Positions 25,189-31,506 of a stretch of DNA of 33,500 bases are shown piece after piece. Made by a program: the position numbers and the translations under genes. Each line of letters opens with the position of its first letter. Position 1 is the first letter of the stretch. This stretch comes from an uncultured Lentisphaeria bacterium (GTDB lineage: Bacteria > Verrucomicrobiota > Lentisphaeria > Victivallales > Victivallaceae). The stretch is from NCBI GenBank assembly GCA_949282965.1, contig CASDQW010000021.1, positions 1 through 33,500 on the forward strand, in the 5' to 3' direction. Below the pieces are notes generated by a model that was not told the origin of the DNA, did not search any database, and saw only the letters and a list, made by a program, of their open reading frames with translations.

Positions 25189-25896
25189 TCAGCGCCCGCC
25201 GAAACGACGCTTTCTTCTGGAAAAAGCCGCTACGGCTTCCGCCAGATCTCCGGCGGTAAAATCCGGCCACAGTTTATCCGTGATATAAAACTCCGAATAA
25301 GCCAGCTGCCACAGTAGAAAATTACTGATTCGCAATTCTCCGCTGGTACGGATCAACAGATCCGGATCCGGAAGTTCCGGGTCATAAAGAAAAGAGGAAA
25401 AACATGCTTCATTGACCTGCTCCGGACGCAGTTTTCCCGCCGCAACCGCACCGGCAAGAGCGGCAGCGGCATCCGTTATTTCCGCCCGCCCGCCGTAATT
25501 CAAGGCAAGAACCAGGGTTCCGGCACGGTTGTTGCGTGTCAACTCCACTGCCCGCAACAATTTTTTCGCCGCTCCGGGAGGCAATCCGGAAGTTCGACCA
25601 ATGGTTTTCAAGCGAACATTCTTTTCCTGAAAATCCGGAAGTTTCCGGTCAATAAACTCTTCCAGAAGCCCCATCAGAGCGCGTACTTCGGTAACCGGAC
25701 GTTTCCAGTTTTCCGTGCTGAAGGCATACAAGGTCAAATACTCTATTCCCAGTTCGAGAGCTCCTTCCAATACCCTGGAAACCGTTTCCGCTCCCTGCCG
25801 ATGTCCTTCACTCCGGGGCAGTCCACGCTGTTCCGCCCAGCGTCCGTTCCCATCCATGATGATCGCAACATGACGCAACGGTGAATTTTTTTCCAT
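25189..25896 (-). CDS. uppS: Undecaprenyl diphosphate synthase
   Basis: UppS makes the C55 lipid carrier for peptidoglycan and O-antigen by cis addition of isopentenyl units. The 235-residue length is standard. The catalytic start HVAIIMDGNGRWAEQRGLPR holds the Asp and Arg of the active site. TLYAFSTENWKRP, LNYGGRAEI and the IPP-binding DLLIRTSGELRISNFLLWQ are all intact. It lies 15 bases after the GmhA-like gene and 32 bases before cdsA. Together with ArnC and the WecA-like enzyme, which use its product, it makes this window rich in undecaprenyl-phosphate genes. Confidence 0.97.
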   Translation of the reverse strand: MEKNSPLRHVAIIMDGNGRWAEQRGLPRSEGHRQGAETVSRVLEGALELGIEYLTLYAFSTENWKRPVTEVRALMGLLEEFIDRKLPDFQEKNVRLKTIGRTSGLPPGAAKKLLRAVELTRNNRAGTLVLALNYGGRAEITDAAAALAGAVAAGKLRPEQVNEACFSSFLYDPELPDPDLLIRTSGELRISNFLLWQLAYSEFYITDKLWPDFTAGDLAEAVAAFSRRKRRFGGR

Positions 25897-25911
25897 CAGA
25901 ATCCTTTCACC

Positions 25912-26556
25912 TTATTTTTCTTCCTTGCCGAAAAAGTGCCGTTCCAGTTCCATGCACAGCATATGATAAAACGGCAGATGAAGTTCCTGAATCTTGAATG
26001 TCTCCTTCTCCGGAACCCCCAGCACCACGTCGGCATAAGGAACACAGCGGCCCGGCACGGCACCAGTCAGAAGTACAGTACGAATGCCGATCGTACGGGC
26101 AACCATGAACGCGCGCCGGATATTCTCAGCATTTCCGGAAGTGGAAATTCCCATGACCACGTCCCCGGCACGGCCAAGCGCGTAAAGCTGCTGTGCGTAA
26201 ATCAGAACCGGATTGACGTCATTGGAAAATGCCGTGGTAAAACCGGGATGACTCAACAGTGAAATACAGCGCAATCCATGCTGCAATTCTTCACTCAATG
26301 CCCTCCCTTCCGCTCCAAAACGCTGTTCAAATTCGGCCTTTTCTTCTTCGTTCAGCTCCCGTTTGGATAAAAATCCCTTCAGAAGTTCTCCGGCGATATG
26401 GTCCGCATCCGAACCGCTGCCACCGTTCCCGCAGACAAAGAATGTCCCCCCTTTTTCCAGGGAAGTGATCAATTCCGCAATCACCGACTCCATTCCGGCA
26501 CGAATCGGCGCCAGAACCGGATAACGCACAAGCAGCTGGTCCAGATATTCTCTCAT
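25912..26556 (-). CDS. SIS-domain phosphoheptose isomerase (GmhA-like)
   Basis: The 214-residue single SIS-domain protein resembles sedoheptulose-7-phosphate isomerase, which feeds LPS heptose synthesis. Motifs are GGTFFVCGNGGSGSDADHIA near residue 40, AGDVVMGISTSGNAENIRRA near 135 and TVLLTGAVPG. A helical insert near 65-100 (LNEEEKAEFEQRFGAEG) makes it longer than E. coli GmhA at 192. A QELHLPFYHMLCMELE stretch near the C-terminus contains Glu and His as expected. DiaA-type replication factors share this fold, and the gene lies next to the predicted origin, so that alternative should be kept in mind. The start is the ATG at 26556 with GGAG 9 bases upstream. It heads the gmhA-uppS-cdsA run. 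Confidence 0.8.
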   Translation of the reverse strand: MREYLDQLLVRYPVLAPIRAGMESVIAELITSLEKGGTFFVCGNGGSGSDADHIAGELLKGFLSKRELNEEEKAEFEQRFGAEGRALSEELQHGLRCISLLSHPGFTTAFSNDVNPVLIYAQQLYALGRAGDVVMGISTSGNAENIRRAFMVARTIGIRTVLLTGAVPGRCVPYADVVLGVPEKETFKIQELHLPFYHMLCMELERHFFGKEEK

Positions 26557-26613
26557 GAACAGGCTCTCCAATCAAAAAAGTCTTCCATCCCCCCATGTTC
26601 CGGAGTCCATTTC

Positions 26614-26625
26614 CGTTCCGGAACG
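26614..26625. repeat. 12-bp perfect palindrome upstream of the GmhA-like gene
   Basis: CGTTCCGGAACG is its own reverse complement and lies about 60 bases before the GmhA-like start. A partial copy (GTTCCGGA) occurs at 26597-26604. It may be an operator or an origin-region protein site; its function is not known. Confidence 0.4.
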
Positions 26626-26674
26626 TTTCCGATTCCATAATCTAACCTTCCATCAGGAAAAATCCAGACAGACT

Positions 26675-26683
26675 TGTGGAAAA
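26675..26683 (-). promoter_or_regulatory. DnaA box
   Basis: The minus strand reads TTTTCCACA, a match to the TTWTNCACA consensus. It lies about 160 bases from the unwinding-element candidate. Confidence 0.55.
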
Positions 26684-26786
26684 AACTGCCCATAACCTGT
26701 CAATACATCATCGACAATTGTCAATAAAACTGGAGTCGTTGACATCTGTCATCAATCTGGCTTCAGGTTATTGCAAGGAGAAAAAA

Positions 26787-26993
26787 ATGCTTAACCTCTT
26801 CTTGAACAGAAATTCTGAAAAAGTTATCAACAATCGCGACGTCCCTCTACTACTACTAAATAAAAAACTTTATATTAATGCAGAAGAAGAAAACCACCTT
26901 CATCAGAGAATCCATCCGGCCGAATCATCTTTCTTGATTGAGCAACCGTTTCTCTTTTCGGAAAAATTGGGAAACTTTGCGGAAAAAGCTTGA
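26787..26993 (+). CDS. Small uncharacterised ORF inside the origin region (doubtful)
   Basis: A 68-residue frame begins at an ATG with a good AAGGAG site about 8 bases upstream and ends just before the dnaN promoter. The product (MLNLFLNRNSEKVINNRDV at its start) has no recognisable domain or membrane segment. It overlaps the predicted DnaA-trio element and AT-rich DUE, so the frame may be fortuitous. It is listed because of the ribosome site only. Confidence 0.22.
   Translation: MLNLFLNRNSEKVINNRDVPLLLLNKKLYINAEEENHLHQRIHPAESSFLIEQPFLFSEKLGNFAEKA
26824..26880 (+). other. Basal origin unwinding system: DnaA box, DnaA-trios and AT-rich DUE
   Basis: In order on the plus strand: TTATCAACA (one mismatch to TTATCCACA, 26824-26832), spacer 26833-26846, four CTA triplets (26847-26858), then AT-rich sequence to 26880. 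Read 3' to 5', the complementary strand gives GAT repeats, the DnaA-trio motif described for Bacillus-type origins, on which DnaA assembles to open DNA. Confidence 0.65.
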
Positions 26994-27017
26994 GTTTTTT
27001 CGTTTCAAGGCTAGATT
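26990..27017 (+). promoter_or_regulatory. Probable dnaN promoter
   Basis: TTGAGT (26990-26995) and TAGATT (27012-27017) are 16 bases apart. The dnaN start is about 31 bases downstream of the -10 box, with GGGAGG 8 bases before the ATG. Confidence 0.45.
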
Positions 27018-27048
27018 GTACAAAAACGGATCATGGGAGGTTTTGGGT

Positions 27049-28143
27049 ATGAAATTTTCGGTCAGCCGGGAAAAATTGGGAAAAGCGCTTCAGCGGGTCA
27101 ACAGCATTATCGGTTCGCGCTCCATGCTGCCCATTCTCGGTAATGTTATGTTGAAAGCCGAGGATAATCAGCTTCGGTTGACTACCACTGATCTGGAAAT
27201 CCGCATTGAAACCGCGGTCGATGCCGTGGTGGAAGTTGCCGGAGTAACCACGGTGCCGGCCCGCAAGCTGGCGGCGCTGGTCGGTTGTTTTGTGGGAACC
27301 GACGTGGAAGTGAATGTCAATGAAAATCACCATATGCAGCTGAAATGTGGCAGCAGTAATTTTACGTTGCTCGGGCTTTCTCCGGCGGACTTCCCCAATA
27401 TGGTGGAGGTGGAGGCCGTTCGGGAAATCAAAATTCGGGAAATTGACTTCAAGCGCATGCTGGGGGCGATTTCGTATGCGGTCAGTCCTGACGACAGCCG
27501 CAAAGTGCTGACGGGGGTGTTGTTGACCACCCGCGATAATTCCGCGACCCTGGTGGCGACTGACGGCAAGCGGCTGGCCATGCAGGAAAAGAGTCTGGAA
27601 GTGATCGAAGGCGAAGACGGGGATGCCATTATTCCGCTGAAAGCTGCCAATGAGGTGAAGCGACTGCTGGAAGCGGATGGAGTTCTGACCATTCGAATTG
27701 GTGAAAAGCAGTGTGTTTTTGAGACCCCGAATTTCACCTTGAGCAGCAAATTGATCGAAGGCAATTATCCGAATTACCGGCAAGTGATTCCGGCTTCCTT
27801 CACTCGCACAATCGAAGTCGATGCCGCCAAGCTGTTGTCGAAAATCGAAACGGTGTCGCAGGTGTTGTCCGATTCGAGTTCCTACATCATTCTCTCGTTC
27901 GGGGAAAACATGCTGAAACTTCAGGCATCCTCCAGTGAAGTGGGAGAAGGCAGCGACCTGGTTGAAATTGAATATACCGGGGAACCGATTGATGTTTCGT
28001 TCAATCCCGTATTTCTGGCGGATCCGCTGAAATATTGTGATGCGGAAAAGGTGAAAATCAAGATCAATGATTCCTTCAACCCGGTTGCCATGGAGGGAAG
28101 CGAAGGATTTCTTTATGTGATCATGCCGATCCGCAAGAAATGA
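27049..28143 (+). CDS. dnaN: DNA polymerase III subunit beta (sliding clamp)
   Basis: DnaN forms the dimeric ring that tethers DNA polymerase III to DNA. The 364-residue length and three repeated clamp domains are typical. Visible elements are MKFSVSREKLGKALQRVNSI, SMLPILGNVMLKA, the interdomain LVATDGKRLAM, LIEGNYPNYRQVIP and the C-terminal hydrophobic-pocket end EGFLYVIMPIRK. The ATG with GGGAGG upstream is a secure start; an open frame upstream is not used. It is followed by a terminator and then recF. Its loader subunit gene holA is also in this window, about 12 kb away. Confidence 0.97.
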   Translation: MKFSVSREKLGKALQRVNSIIGSRSMLPILGNVMLKAEDNQLRLTTTDLEIRIETAVDAVVEVAGVTTVPARKLAALVGCFVGTDVEVNVNENHHMQLKCGSSNFTLLGLSPADFPNMVEVEAVREIKIREIDFKRMLGAISYAVSPDDSRKVLTGVLLTTRDNSATLVATDGKRLAMQEKSLEVIEGEDGDAIIPLKAANEVKRLLEADGVLTIRIGEKQCVFETPNFTLSSKLIEGNYPNYRQVIPASFTRTIEVDAAKLLSKIETVSQVLSDSSSYIILSFGENMLKLQASSSEVGEGSDLVEIEYTGEPIDVSFNPVFLADPLKYCDAEKVKIKINDSFNPVAMEGSEGFLYVIMPIRKK

Positions 28144-28166
28144 TTTTTTTGATTTCGGGTTTCATG

Positions 28167-28206
28167 AAAAAGCCTTCGGGATGGTGGATCCCGGGGGCTT
28201 TTTTTT
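28167..28206 (+). terminator. Rho-independent terminator between dnaN and recF
   Basis: AAAAAGCCTTCGGGA (28167-28181) pairs fully, with two G-U pairs, with TCCCGGGGGCTTTTT (28189-28203) around a 7-base loop. The run of T continues to 28206. It ends only 10 bases before the recF start codon. Confidence 0.88.
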
Positions 28207-28216
28207 CGGTCATGCC

Positions 28217-29260
28217 ATGAGTCTGGTATTAAAAAATTTACATTTGTTGAATTTCCGCAGCTATGAAAACTGCAAGTTGGATTTTTCTGCAGATTCAGTG
28301 ATTTTCTGTGGTCCGAATGGAATCGGGAAAAGCAATCTTCTGGAGGCAATTTTTTTTCTCAGTATTCTTCGCTCATTTCGCACCGGCAGTGTTCGTGAAT
28401 TGGTGAAGATTGGGGCAAAGGAATTCCACATAGAAGGTGAAATCGCCCGGAAGGGTTACTCAGAGACAATGAAAGTCACACAACGGGCCGGTGGTGGAAG
28501 AAGGTTGGCCGTGGATCAGGTACCGGTTCGCCGTTCCAGTGAATTTATCCGGGAATTTCGGGCAGTGGCTTTTGTGCCGGAGGATAAATGGATTACTGCC
28601 GGCAGTTCCTGTTGTCGTCGTAAATTCTTTGATATGTTCATTTCGGTTCTGGAACCTGCTTATTTGTCGGCGTTGCAGCGATACGGTACGGCTCTCGCGC
28701 AGCGGAATGCGGCTTTGCGGATAAATGCGCGGGAGGAATCCGTAGCCGCTTTTGAACCGGAGTTGGCCGGCGCTGCTGCGGTGATTGCGCCGTTCCGTAG
28801 AAAATATGCGGAACTGATGGAAAAAAAAGTCAATGAATTGTTACAGGCGGATCGCTTTCGGATTCTTCGTCAATCGGATTATCCGGAATGCGACAGTGAT
28901 TATCTGGAACGACTGCGTCAGTGTCGAAAGAAAGATTTTCTGCGGGGATTCACGACTTTCGGTCCGCAGACGGATGAATTTCTCTTTCATTTGGATGACA
29001 AGTTGTTGCGGAATTTCGGTTCAAACGGACAGTTGCGATTGATGTCCCTTTATTTGAAAATGGCTGAATTCTGTCTGATCCGGCAAAACCGTCACGGTGT
29101 GGTGGCGCTGGTCGATGATGTTACCGGGGAATTGGATGAGGAAAACCGGGAACGGTTTCTGACTCTGTTGCAACATGCGGATCAGACATTTTATACTTTT
29201 ACCACCGTTCCGGATGGAAAAATGACGGATGCGCAGGTGGTACACCTTCCCTTAAAGTGA
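28217..29260 (+). CDS. recF: DNA replication and repair protein RecF
   Basis: RecF is an SMC-like ABC ATPase that loads RecA at single-stranded gaps with RecO and RecR. The 347-residue product starts at the ATG at 28217 (MSLVLKNLHLLNFRSYENC), the family pattern. Walker A is GPNGIGKSNLLEAIFFLS near residue 32, the ABC signature region appears as SNGQLRLMSLYLKMAEF, and Walker B as VVALVDDVTGELDEENRERF. The C-terminus HADQTFYTFTTVP is also typical. No strong ribosome site is visible, and a terminator ends 10 bases upstream, so expression may rely on read-through or a hidden promoter. The base composition is more AT-rich than the left part of the window. Confidence 0.95.
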   Translation: MSLVLKNLHLLNFRSYENCKLDFSADSVIFCGPNGIGKSNLLEAIFFLSILRSFRTGSVRELVKIGAKEFHIEGEIARKGYSETMKVTQRAGGGRRLAVDQVPVRRSSEFIREFRAVAFVPEDKWITAGSSCCRRKFFDMFISVLEPAYLSALQRYGTALAQRNAALRINAREESVAAFEPELAGAAAVIAPFRRKYAELMEKKVNELLQADRFRILRQSDYPECDSDYLERLRQCRKKDFLRGFTTFGPQTDEFLFHLDDKLLRNFGSNGQLRLMSLYLKMAEFCLIRQNRHGVVALVDDVTGELDEENRERFLTLLQHADQTFYTFTTVPDGKMTDAQVVHLPLK

Positions 29261-29341
29261 CGGAAATATTTTTTATTTTTTTTGTAATAAATTGTAATAT
29301 ATTTGTAATCAATAACTTGATATATTTTTAAAGTGACGGAA
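29252..29341. repeat. 14-bp direct repeats flanking an AT-rich segment with three phased TTGTAAT words
   Basis: TTAAAGTGACGGAA occurs at 29252-29265, including the recF stop, and at 29328-29341. The 62 bases between are very AT-rich and hold TTGTAAT at 29282, 29292 and 29303, spaced 10 and 11 bases, one helical turn each. No gene lies here. It could be a protein-binding array or remnants of a small duplication. Confidence 0.55.
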
Positions 29342-29356
29342 TCATCCGTTATTTTT
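29336..29356 (+). terminator. Probable recF terminator
   Basis: ACGGA (29336-29340) and TCCGT (29345-29349) form a short stem around ATCA, followed by TATTTTT. The stem is only 5 bp, so it is weak. It overlaps the stop codon of the opposing TSCPD gene and could work for both strands. Confidence 0.45.
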
Positions 29357-29611
29357 AGATAGGAATTTTTGCAGGGCGATAGCAAGCTGATCCGGACAGG
29401 AAGTATTTTTTTCACCACAACGGATTCCCCGGAGAATCGGTATCACCTGTTCCGGTGCCATGCCGACGATCAGTCTGGACAAGCCTTCGGTATTGCCGGG
29501 GCAACCGCCGGAGAATGCAACTTTGTGAATGACTCCGTTTTTCAATACTATCTCAATGGCGCTGCTGCAGACGGCGGGATCTGTGATGTAAGTGATGGTT
29601 TTTTCATTCAT
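29342..29611 (-). CDS. TSCPD-domain protein
   Basis: This 89-residue protein consists of a TSCPD domain, named for the conserved C-terminal motif seen here as NTSCPDQLAIAL. Other family features are VCSSAIEIVLKNGVIHKVAF, GGCPGNTEGLSRLIVGM and IRCGEK, giving four cysteines. The domain also occurs as a C-terminal module of some class II ribonucleotide reductases, and small stand-alone forms are of unknown function. Its start overlaps the end of the WecA-like gene by 8 bases, so it is co-translated. It is convergent with recF. Confidence 0.85.
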   Translation of the reverse strand: MNEKTITYITDPAVCSSAIEIVLKNGVIHKVAFSGGCPGNTEGLSRLIVGMAPEQVIPILRGIRCGEKNTSCPDQLAIALQKFLSKNNG

Positions 29612-30716
29612 GTTTGTCTTGCTTTTCCTCTTGATTCAGTGAAAATTGCAGAATGCTGACAATCAACAGCAGCAGGAAAGCCTGAAAAACCAGAATCGCC
29701 GCCGTTCTGAAAGATCCCCAGAGAATGGGAAGACTGCCCAGTCCAATGGCCAGTGCCATGAGGTGAACCAGCTGTACCGCCCGTTTTCTGCTCAGGCCCA
29801 TCTTGACGAAACGGTGGGAGATATGATTGTGATCGCCGATCCAGAACGGTTTATGGTTGCGGCAGCGGATGATCACCACCATCAGCGTGTCGAAAAGCGG
29901 AATCGCCAGAATGAAAAGCGGCAGCAGAATCGGGAATCGCGACAACGATTGATCCAGCCGGAAATAGGTCACCAGACAACTGACGGCGGCCGCCAGATAG
30001 CCGAGAAAATGACTGCCGGAATCTCCCATGAAAATCGTAGCCGGATTGTGATTGAAAAACCAGAATCCCGCTCCCACTCCACAGCTGAGAGCCGCCAGAG
30101 AAGCCACAAAATATTGTTCGAAATATCCTGCGACTACCGTGAAGAGCGCCATGGCAATGGTAATGGTTCCCACTGCCAGACCGTCCATATTATCGAAAAA
30201 ATTAATGGCGTTCATCATCAGCATGAACCAGAAAACCGACACCGCCGCCCCCACCCATGGCCAGGGACAGAAAAAGCTCAACCGCGCACCGCCACCAAAT
30301 ACCGCAATCAGGGCGATGCAGAATTGACCGAAGAATTTTACGTGTGCCTTCATGGCCCGGCGGTCATCCAGCAACCCCAGCAGCATCGCCAGAAAAGCAC
30401 CGAATACCAGCCAGCCCAGCTGACTGCCTACCGCGTCGATGCCTTGTGAATGAGAAGAAAGTAATGCCGCCATTTGCGGAAGATGTTCGTTTTTTACCAG
30501 GAAAATGCCGGCGCCGATGCAAATTACCCAGGCCGTGAACATCGCTGCTCCGCCGAGCAATGGAGTGGCTTTCCCATGCCCCTTGTGCGCCTCTCCCCGG
30601 GGCCGGTCCAGAAAATCAGTCCGTTCGGCAAGATACTGAAAAAACGGCGTCAAACACAAAGACAGGGCCAATCCTGCCAATCCGATGAACAAATAGAGAT
30701 GAACCCAGCTGAACAT
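29604..30716 (-). CDS. WecA/TagO-like undecaprenyl-phosphate glycosyl-1-phosphate transferase
   Basis: This 370-residue membrane enzyme belongs to the MraY/WecA group, which transfers an N-acetylhexosamine 1-phosphate to undecaprenyl phosphate to start O-antigen, enterobacterial common antigen or other surface polymers. It has about ten membrane helices. Motifs are TPLLGGAAMF, the Mg-binding LGLLDDR, NAINFFDNMDGLAVG, FMGDSGSHFLGY and the cytoplasmic GDHNHISHRFVKMGLS. The last two favour WecA/TagO over MraY. GAGGAG lies 6 bases before the ATG. It follows the methyltransferase gene by 9 bases and overlaps the TSCPD gene. The sugar is not determined by the sequence. Confidence 0.88.
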   Translation of the reverse strand: MFSWVHLYLFIGLAGLALSLCLTPFFQYLAERTDFLDRPRGEAHKGHGKATPLLGGAAMFTAWVICIGAGIFLVKNEHLPQMAALLSSHSQGIDAVGSQLGWLVFGAFLAMLLGLLDDRRAMKAHVKFFGQFCIALIAVFGGGARLSFFCPWPWVGAAVSVFWFMLMMNAINFFDNMDGLAVGTITIAMALFTVVAGYFEQYFVASLAALSCGVGAGFWFFNHNPATIFMGDSGSHFLGYLAAAVSCLVTYFRLDQSLSRFPILLPLFILAIPLFDTLMVVIIRCRNHKPFWIGDHNHISHRFVKMGLSRKRAVQLVHLMALAIGLGSLPILWGSFRTAAILVFQAFLLLLIVSILQFSLNQEEKQDKHE

Positions 30717-30725
30717 ATCTGCTCC

Positions 30726-31496
30726 TCATGTTGTCCGTTCAGCGCTTTCCTGGCGGCGGACATATTCGAAAAGAAAAATCGTGGCCGCCTGCGCTGCATT
30801 CAAGGATTCGAACTTTCCAGGCATCGGAATCATCACCCGAGGCGCTCCATCCAGATCTCCGACGCCGGTACTTTCACAGCCGATCACCACGACGGTGCGT
30901 TCATAAAGACCCGCGGCCGCAAAACAACTTTCCCCCTGATGCGGGTCGGTCAGATAGACCGGCCCGAATCCGATGGCGGCCGCGGATCGGCGCAGCGTCT
31001 CCAGGTCAATAAAACTGCGTAATTTCATGGAGAACTGGGCACCGAGAGCCGCACGTACGGCTTTATCGCCATAGGGATCCACAGAGCCGCGGGTAAACCA
31101 CAGTTCCGTTAATCCCGCTGCCCGGGCGGTGCGGCAGATGGTGCCGAAATTACCGGGATCTCCGATCCGGTCCAGCGCAAGAATAAAACGATCCCGGCAA
31201 GGGGTGTCCGGTGCCGGTTCCTCCGGTATGCGAGCCACACAGAGAATGCCCTGCGCATTTACAGTTCCGGCCAATTCACTGAATGTTTCCGGAGAAACGA
31301 TGAAACAATCACCGGGAATCTGCAATTTCCCAGCGCATTCACCGGTGCAGACGGTGAATTCCACCAGATCAGGGCGAGCGGCGAATAATTCTCCGACCGC
31401 CCGCAGTCCTTCGCAGACGCAGCGGGCGGATTTTTTCCGACCGTGCCGGGTGTAAAGCGATTTGAGAAGGGCACGCTGTGCCCTGGTCAGTTCCAC
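30726..31496 (-). CDS. SpoU/TrmH-family RNA 2'-O-methyltransferase
   Basis: This knotted SPOUT methyltransferase uses S-adenosylmethionine to methylate ribose in rRNA or tRNA. With a GTG start at 31496 it has 256 residues: a substrate-binding domain (ALLKSLYTRHGRKKSARCVC, then EGLRAVGEL) and the SpoU domain. The three SpoU motifs are DRIGDPGNFGTICRTARAAG, VVVIGCESTGVGD and IPMPGKFESLNAAQAATIFL. GTG is preferred because it follows the TPR gene stop by 10 bases and the family begins near VELTRAQRALL. An ATG at 31562 in the same frame would add a strongly basic tail read from repeats inside the TPR gene. Neither start has a good ribosome site. The RNA target is unknown. Confidence 0.9.
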   Translation of the reverse strand: MELTRAQRALLKSLYTRHGRKKSARCVCEGLRAVGELFAARPDLVEFTVCTGECAGKLQIPGDCFIVSPETFSELAGTVNAQGILCVARIPEEPAPDTPCRDRFILALDRIGDPGNFGTICRTARAAGLTELWFTRGSVDPYGDKAVRAALGAQFSMKLRSFIDLETLRRSAAAIGFGPVYLTDPHQGESCFAAAGLYERTVVVIGCESTGVGDLDGAPRVMIPMPGKFESLNAAQAATIFLFEYVRRQESAERTT

Positions 31497-31506
31497 GATG
31501 GACCGC

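Larger units (their letters stand above)
26641..26990. other. oriC: Predicted chromosomal replication origin (oriC) next to dnaN-recF
   Basis: This gene-poor stretch lies between divergently oriented gene blocks, beside dnaN and recF, which border oriC in many bacteria. It contains a DnaA box TTTTCCACA on the minus strand (26675-26683). A near-match TTATCAACA (26824-26832) is followed by a 14-base GC-richer spacer, the repeat CTACTACTACTA (26847-26858) and an AT-rich run to 26880. Four TGTCA/TGACA words fall in 26698-26751. ATAACCTG (26692-26699) and CAGGTTAT (26764-26771) form an inverted repeat. dnaA itself is not in the window. The call is inferred from these signals and a change in strand composition here. 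Confidence 0.7.

Noticed and set aside
25912..26556. DiaA, the DnaA-binding SIS protein, because of its position beside oriC
   Set aside because: The operon with uppS and cdsA fits envelope heptose metabolism better, and DiaA cannot be told from GmhA by eye; kept only as an alternative.
26557..26660. Promoter for the GmhA-like gene (TGGATT-N17-TAGATT on the minus strand)
   Set aside because: Both boxes are poor matches; only the nearby palindrome was kept as a feature.
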